NCBI RefSeq assembly: GCF_016808335.1
Contig: NC_053149.1
Location: 14,807,714 to 14,871,713 of the forward strand
DNA from: Panicum virgatum
Lineage: Eukaryota > Streptophyta > Magnoliopsida > Poales > Poaceae
Length of the DNA: 64,000 nt
Reading direction: 5' to 3'
This document shows positions 57,501 through 64,000 of this stretch, piece after piece; within the stretch, counting starts at the first letter, position 1; each line of letters opens with the position of its first letter. The translations under genes and the position numbers were made by a program. A model generated the notes under the pieces. That model did no database searches. It was not told the origin of the DNA and saw nothing but the letters and a program-made list of their open reading frames with translations.

Positions 57501-58772
57501 TTGGTGGCACATTATGACTTAGAGTTACATCAGATGGATGTAAAGACGGCATTCCTTAACGGGGATTTGTATGAAAATGTTTACATGGCACAACCAAAAG
57601 GTTTTGTCATGAAAGGAAAAGAACATATGGGGTGTCGCTTAAAAAAATCCATTTATGGATTAAAGCAAGCCTCTAGGCAGTGGTATTTAAAGTTTGATGA
57701 AACCATAAGAAAATTTGGGTTTAAAGAAAATGAGGAGGACAATTGCATTTATGCAAAATTCAGAAGTGGAAAATTTATTTTCCTGATCCTATATGTGGAT
57801 GACATTCTACTTGCTAGTAGTGATGTTGGTCTGCTACTGGAGACAAAGAAATTCTTGTCCTCAAACTTTGATATGAAAGATCTTGGTGAAGCTTCATTTG
57901 TATTGGGAATTGAAATTCACCGAGATAGAACAAAGGGTGTATTAGGACTGTCACAAAAGGCATACTTAGAAAAAATTCTAAAGAAATACAGTATGCATAT
58001 GTGCAAGCCTTCACCTGCTCCAATAGTCAAGGGCGATAGATTTGGGAAATTTCAATGTCCCAGGAACCAGTATGAGATCGATCAAATGAAAGCGGTTCCA
58101 TATGCTTCAGCTGTAGGAAGCATATAATATGCTCAAGTTTGTACACGCCCTGACTTAGCTTTTGTTACCGGGATACTTGGCAGATATCAAAGTAATCCAG
58201 GACAGGCACACTGGATTATGGTAAAGAAAGCATTACGTTATGTGCAAGGCACAAAAGGCCTCATGCTAACATACAGAAAATCCGATTCCCTAGAGATAGA
58301 AGGGTACTCAGATGCGGATTTTGCGGGGGACATCGATGACCGAAAGTCCACGTCCGGTTATGTGTTCACACTCGCAGGGGGAGCTATATTGTGGAAAAGC
58401 TCCAAACAAAGCGTCACTGCATCATCGACCATGTACGCTGAATTTGTGGCATGTTATGAGGCCTCGGGGCAGGTTGAATGGTTAAAGAAATTTATACCCG
58501 GTTTAAGAGTGGTAGACAGCATTCAAAGACCACTCAGAATGTACTGCGACAATGAACCAGCAGTGTTTTATGCTCACAACAATAAGTCAAGTGGTGCTGC
58601 CAAACACATTGACATAAAGTTTTATGTTGTGAAGGAGAAAATCCAGAATCACACTATTACACTCGAGCATATAAGTACAAAGAAAATGCTTGCGGATCCG
58701 CTAACTAAAGGCTTACCACCCAATGTGTTCATGGAACACATAGCCGGCATGGGTTTAAGGGAAAGCCTGTGA
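54507..58772 (+). pseudogene. Copia gag-pol polyprotein with one internal stop
   Basis: Domains in order are gag (UBN2-type, [20 protein letters not shown]), CCHC knuckle ([15 protein letters not shown], about 55307), aspartic protease ([11 protein letters not shown], about 55443), integrase, reverse transcriptase and RNase H. The integrase shows WHCRLGH, its DDE aspartates in HTDICGPF and [18 protein letters not shown], and [15 protein letters not shown]. The RT shows the YVDDILLAS box near 57796, and RNase H shows YSDADFAGD and TASSTMYAEF near 58310-58445. The ATG at 54507 is preferred over the upstream TTG. The frame is continuous except for a TAA at 58125-58127, between RT and RNase H, at a place where relatives have Met-Tyr-Ala. 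Length (about 1420 codons) is normal for copia. Confidence 0.94.
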
Positions 58773-58971
58773 TTTCTGGAGAATAAAAAGGGCCCAAAAG
58801 ATAAAGAATTTGTTTCAAAACAGTGATGTATATGGTAGCTGTTGAGTCTATCGGTCTTGGACCGTGACGATAAAGCATGCTCTATTTATCAATCTGTGAT
58901 GGAACAACTAAAGGAAAAAGTTTCATGTTAAAGTATAAAGTTAAAGTACAAAGTGAGATCAAAGGAGAGAA

Positions 58972-59508
58972 TGTTGGATTGATCTCCTTCCTAATAGACC
59001 CAACGGTCTATTAGGGCCTTAATCCGCGCCCTGATCGGGGGCGCCCAACCCTTAATGGTTGGTGGGCCCCCGCTGCACAGCGCCAAAAATAAAAAGGGGG
59101 TGATGGGCCGGGGCACATGACATGAGGTTCGTCGCGCCGCCAGCACCCTCACTCAGATTCCCTAACCCTAGCCGATCTAGAGAGAGGCGCTGGAGCAGTG
59201 GGAAGTCTCACCGCCGCCACCATCAACCCTGGTTCGTCGTCGTCGGCGCCGTCCACGACAACGCCACCACGACCGTGCAGCTGCTGCATCGCTCGCCGCT
59301 GCCCTAGAGCAGATCTTCATCAGCGAACCTGCGATGTCTGCCTCAAGCTCCTCCGGTGGTGATGGTCTCTCTCTCCCTCTCTCTGTACTCTAATATACTC
59401 TCTGTGTTCTAGATCTAGGAACTCTTTTGCACTTGTGAAAAGGAAAGATGGAAGATACCCCTCTTGATCCGTGTCTAGTCGATCCTAGAACACTAACTGA
59501 TTTTAACA
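58972..59508 (+). repeat. 3' LTR of copia element
   Basis: 537 bp, nearly identical to the 5' LTR. Confidence 0.95.
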
Positions 59509-59513
59509 GTTGG

Positions 59514-60272
59514 GAGCCACTCCCCGCCGTCCCGCGACCGATCGACTGAGCGTCCGAGCGTGCCCCGGCCGCGCGGGTTCGTTCGCTCCGCGGGCACGCG
59601 CCGTCGCTCGCTCTCGGCGCGTGGGGGGAGGCACATGGGGGCGCGTTTGAGCCGGGCAACCGGCGCCCTGTTCGCTGGTCGCGCGCGGCCGCCGCCGCGG
59701 CTTGCCTTGGAGTGTGCTCGACACTTCGGCGCTCGACAGCTGTTGCGAATCGCGACCGACCGGGGGAGGGACGGCGGTTCCGTTGCGCTCCGTGCCAGCG
59801 GCGGCCGGCAGGCAAACAGGCGGGGCGACCTTGACGTGAAAGCTCTCTATCCTCGAGTTGCTCCAAGCGAGGATTTCATTTGGATCTTTTGGAGTGCCTG
59901 AAACATGTCCTTAAAAGTATTAGAATTTAACCACCAATTTCAGGGTTTGAAAGAAACCTAGCAAAGGTGCAAACTAGGATGAGATCGACAAAGTCACATG
60001 CTACATGCAACCATATCAGCAACACGATGCACGCCCAACCATCATGGCGCTCCACATCTCAACTTGGCCTCAGTGGTATTGCACTTGCCATGTGGCTTTG
60101 ATTCGATCAAAATAATGTTTTCAGCGAGACACTCTGAAATTAAGACTCTAACATATTTCATTCCAACATATACTCAATACGACATTCCAATGGGCATTAT
60201 GGAAATGTTAAACACTTGTTCCACTGTCTCACATGTAACATTATGACATGCTAGTTAGCCATTTCTAATATA
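59514..60272. other. Intergenic between copia element and Helitron
   Basis: GC-rich DNA to about 59830, continuous with the DNA left of the copia insertion, then AT-rich. Open frames on both strands lack domains. Confidence 0.45.
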
Positions 60273-62909
60273 CTAGGTTCGTGCCCGTGCGTTGCTACGG
60301 ACAAAATATTTATTGTTAAATACAAATACCTTGCAAATGTATTACATTCAAACCAAGCTTGACAAGTCATGTGGAAATTCAATTAAGTACAATCATATAT
60401 TTATTTCTATGAATAGATAGGTACCCATTTGCTGCTTCAATGGAGAATGAGCATCAATTTCATACAACAATAAAGACATACTCTTTGATATGAAAAATAT
60501 TCGTGCACCATTCCAAAGTAAGCAAACAAATAGCTAGATAAGTGATACAATAGAACAAAAGTAAAAATCGGTGCAACTTTATTGCTTTTCATCTCGCTCT
60601 CTACTTTCGCCTCCACGGGAACCACCCCTGAACAGAAAGCCTTCCAAGTGGGAACTGGTGCTTCAGTTGAGCATCTATTGTTTGATAATCCTGATCATAA
60701 TTTTCATTTATAAAGAAGAGAAAAAGAACACTAAATGACTTGTGTGCAAAGTCCAAAATTTACATATAAGGACCAATATGGATATACCGATGTAGAGTTG
60801 TAGACCATCCCTGAATTTTACTAATAAGCACCAATAAATTTACTGATAAGCGCCAATACATCTATACTGACGTAGACAATCTCTGATAACGATAATAGTG
60901 ACTTAAGAAGGTTGGTGTCTTATCAACGGCTTATCTTAGCGAGAATACATACAACTCAAAAAAATAATCCAGGCAGGGGTTGTACCAGTAGGAATGTTCT
61001 TAGAGCTACAGCTAGAGCATGGTTCCCTACACCTTTCTTGAAATGTGTTATGGACTCCACAAATTGGCTTACTAACACAAAGCTCTCTCACGGCTTCAAA
61101 AAACACACATATAGTCCTCACACGCGGAAGGGAAGATTTGCCGAATTAATTTAAATACTTACACAACAAAAACAAGTTATGGCATGCATAGGCAACCACA
61201 AACGTAATAGAAGAAAACACAAAAGTACAATAATTTTATGGTACCTTTGCGTGCCACTAAGATAAGAAAATGGAATAATTGATGGTACAGGTGAGGTATG
61301 TATGTTGATGGACACTTCAGACTTTCAGCTCTGCAAACAAAATGAACAATCCAGAGAATTCATATGAGCATTCAGTTTTGTATTCTTTTAAGTGGTGAAG
61401 AAAATATGAATATTAAGTCTGCAGTCACCAAGCACCAACATTATGTTTTTAACTGAAGTCCAGTTCTAGCACACATAACTGAAGTCTCCAATCTGAGACC
61501 ACCACACACAATGGGTACTTTTTGTAAACTACAGTCCAATATGAAAGCGCATGCTCACCTGAAAAGAGATTCTTTGCTACCTGATCAAAATTCATTGTAT
61601 AATCCTTTCTTTTACTATCATTTCCAGATAGAATTCTTGAAGCAAGGTGGGAGTAAAGAATGAATAACAATCTGATTTCAAATGTTTTGATTACTCTCTC
61701 CGGTCAATATTTATTGACGTTCTTGCTGCTACTTTTGATTGTCTGGTCAAGCTTTGGTGACCTGCAGTATTTCATAGCAAGTTTTAGCAAGGATAATTGG
61801 ATACCTATTTGACTATGCAGCAGAATTAGTATTTCACAACAAGATTCAGCATGGATACCTAATAACTATGCAGCAGAATTTGTATCCATGGCTACCCATT
61901 TTAATATGTTGACATTCTCTCAAACAGTACTTATTCATTAGTGCCCAAACAGTCTGATATGTGCATGTGTTGCTATTTGACTACGTAACAGATCAAAATT
62001 TCTACCATTAATCAAGGGGACGCGATTCTTATCTATTGCACGATCTGCCATGCCAAAATTTAATTAGAAGATCACAGTTACAAGGAGTAAATTATTCCCA
62101 AATCGACAAGCATATGTAAAACAGTAACACACCTTAAATGAAAATTGAGACACGGGGTTGAGCTTCTCCGTCAGCAGGGCTGATGACGAAGTCCAGGATT
62201 AGCATGTCCTCGCAGGGGGCTGACAGTTAGTGTTGCGACAGATGATGAGAGCTTTGCGGTTTGCGCTGCACGCCTGCGCTATGCTAGTCCGCTACTTGCC
62301 GGGGTGGCCCGTGACCATGCCTCGGCGACGGCATCCCCTGCACGCAGCTAAGGGAGTGGCGGACTCATGGATTGGCTGGCCGACTTTTTATTCTCCTCTC
62401 GCACTTCCGGTGCCTTGGCGTCCCTCCTGATGCAACGAGTGAGGATCGGAGGGTGTGGAGGGTAAACGAGTAGTGTGGCCGCGGGGTGTTCCGCGAGCCT
62501 CAGTGTGCCCTCGAGATGCCGCCGATTGAGGAGTGGTGCTGCGCAACAGCGCAGGCGAGATGCGCGGTGGCGGCTTCCATTTGTGCGGCGATGCCGGCGC
62601 GACTGCAGCGGCGCGGCCGGGATTAGGCGCGGGGGCGGATCGAGGTGAATGTAGGGCCGTGCGGCGGGATGGCCCGGCGGGGCGACAGTGGAGTCGCGAT
62701 GGCATCAGAGAGGGCACGAAGGTAGGGCTGGCGAGCGGACGGGCGTGGATAGGCCAGGCGGGCAGGAAACCAGCAGGGGGAGGCGATGATCGCACGGGGG
62801 GGGGGGGTGAGATTCCTAGTTGGCAGAGCCACCACGGGAGAGAGAGCTAAGGTCGCACAAGTTTTTTTCTCCCAATCATTCTTTTTAGTAGTAGAGATAG
62901 AGATAGAGA
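60273..62909 (-). mobile_element. Non-autonomous Helitron
   Basis: Read on the minus strand, the 5' end (62909) is TCTCTATCTCTATCTCTACT and the 3' end (60273) is CGCACGGGCACGAACCTAG. The latter has a short stem-loop in CCGTAGCAACGCACGG and the diagnostic CTAG terminus. The flanking bases are A at the 5' side and T at the 3' side, as expected for Helitron insertion between A and T. There are no TIRs or target duplication. No Rep/helicase sequence is seen within 2637 bp. A GC-rich part near its 5' end (62160-62870) may be captured host sequence, unidentified. Confidence 0.85.
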
Positions 62910-64000
62910 TGATGTTAAGCTAACGTCATATATTTAAAAATGGAAGGATATGTTCTTGCATATTAGTGCTAAACTCGCAAATATCGTGCCACGTCCTTTT
63001 ACAAAGTTGCACGTGTAGGAAATGTTTCAAGAGGTATTAGGGAAACATTTTTCTAAAAAATAAATAGCCATAATATTTTTAAATGGATTTGAAATCGTAG
63101 TTCATGAAAAACCCTGCTAGTCTTGGGTTCGAGTGTAATATCATGGGTTGTCTTGGGTTCCCTCGAACCTATCTTGCCTCTTCTGGCCTGTTGGATTGCT
63201 ACTCTTGATTTCTCTTGTGGTGGTGTTTAGTTGCATGACTCTGATGCCGCGACGGAACCTAGGGCCTCATGTGTGCTGCAGCCACATGATTGAGCCACTA
63301 GGAGCGCGCTGGTGCCAAGGTATGTTTGACGTAACTCACTGCGATTCCCTTTTATGCAACCTTACTAGTGTCCTATCTGTTGATCCTTCCTCGAGGGTAT
63401 AGAGCTAACAAGGTGTTAGTCACGAGAGAACGGTTACGGGGTACGGACCATATGCATCATCAACTCATGCATGTGTGCATCATGCTTATGCATCTCATAC
63501 ATGCATACATCGAGAGCATTGTCATCCTTGCATCATGGTGTATGCATCATTGAACCAGCATCATGGCAAATGCATCATATGACATGCACCGTTTCATTCG
63601 CATGGAGAAGTCCATTACTGCATTGCATTGGTCCTGCAATCATCCCTCTCAAGAGTCCATTATTATCGTGGTTATTGAGCATATGCATCATGAGTTTGAA
63701 CATTCTGTCACTATCCCTAAGCATAGTGGCATTGCATGGGCATAAACAAGCATGTTTTGCAATTAGCATCGTGCAACAAATTCAGATAGCAAAAACCTGA
63801 GCAAGGATGTTCCAAAAACTCCTCTTAAGGCAATCGTTAGTACTATCTTCCTCTGCTATCCATAAATCTTAAAATAACTCTCATCGAGAGCTGCAAACAT
63901 TCAACACTAAAGGATGTTCTTATCTCGGCTCTGCGAGAACTTGACCACTTTGTCTCATCGTCATTGATTATTCTTTTACCTTTTCTTTCTGGACCTGGAA
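62910..64000. other. Right window edge, no gene recognised; ATGCAT/GCATCAT-rich tract
   Basis: No coding sequence is supported. From about 63447 to 63740, GCATCAT, ATGCAT and TGCATG words occur at high density with irregular spacing, as seen in parts of some grass LTR elements. The element type and limits are unknown. Confidence 0.45.

Larger units (their letters stand above)
53398..59508 (+). mobile_element. Full-length Ty1/copia retrotransposon
   Basis: This is a 6111-bp element with perfect 5-bp duplications GTTGG (53393-53397 and 59509-59513). LTRs lie at 53398-53932 and 58972-59508, both starting TGTTGGATTG and ending GATTTTAACA. ATGGTATCAAACG directly after the 5' LTR resembles the TGGTATCA primer site complementary to initiator Met tRNA used by many copia elements. 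A purine tract (AAAGGAGAGAA) precedes the 3' LTR. The LTRs differ by about four substitutions and two single-base indels by eye, so the insertion is young. Confidence 0.96.

Noticed and set aside
1..64000. CRISPR arrays, operons, bacterial ribosome binding sites
   Set aside because: The sequence is plant nuclear DNA. The tandem repeats found have no spacer-repeat regularity of CRISPR, and the genes are spliced.

Overview
The window is plant nuclear DNA, almost certainly from a grass (Poaceae). It has GC-AG/GT-AG spliced genes with strongly GC-rich 5' exons, Tourist and Stowaway MITEs, Ty1/copia and Ty3/gypsy LTR elements, and a Helitron whose ends match the grass consensus. A panicoid grass is plausible, but the species cannot be read from the sequence.

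Three host genes look intact and could be exon-mapped by hand. (1) Actin-related protein 6 (ARP6) lies on the minus strand at 9360-12612 with seven coding exons (430 aa). (2) A phytocystatin with the legumain-inhibiting C-terminal extension lies on the minus strand at 36600-39345 with four exons (247 aa), and its first intron is of the GC-AG type. (3) A secretory class III peroxidase lies on the plus strand at 46118-49000 with two exons (342 aa). A fourth host locus, a CC-NB-LRR (NLR) resistance gene at about 21.7-35.1 kb on the plus strand, is a pseudogene. It is split by a Tourist-like MITE, an LTR-like insertion, a small hAT MITE and a gag-only gypsy element, and it also carries stop codons and frameshifts.

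Layout: 0-8.6 kb holds broken transposase and reverse transcriptase genes (MULE, two L1-type LINE remnants, hAT/TTF zinc finger). 9.3-17.1 kb is ARP6, with a nested 3.7-kb insertion just upstream of its start codon. 17-21.4 kb is repeat-rich and ends in a second hAT transposase fragment. 21.7-35.1 kb is the NLR pseudogene. 36.6-39.4 kb is the cystatin. 40.7-45.5 kb is a MITE cluster. 46-49 kb is the peroxidase with a hAT element in its intron. 49.9-51.5 kb is a MITE invaded by a second MITE and a solo LTR. 53.4-59.5 kb is a young copia element with near-identical LTRs. 60.3-62.9 kb is a Helitron. The right edge shows no recognisable gene.

The most distinctive signal is a set of small non-autonomous hAT-type elements that can be delimited to the base by 8-bp target-site duplications. 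One family (TIR CAGTGGCGGA) has four copies. Three further elements are built largely from one short repeated motif each: ACCGGT (46696-47330), AAACGG/CCGTTT (52402-52596) and ATATCCG-like (22811-23074). The AAACGG element carries six copies of the motif known as the Ac transposase binding core. Similar short palindrome arrays also occur in two LTR-type insertions.
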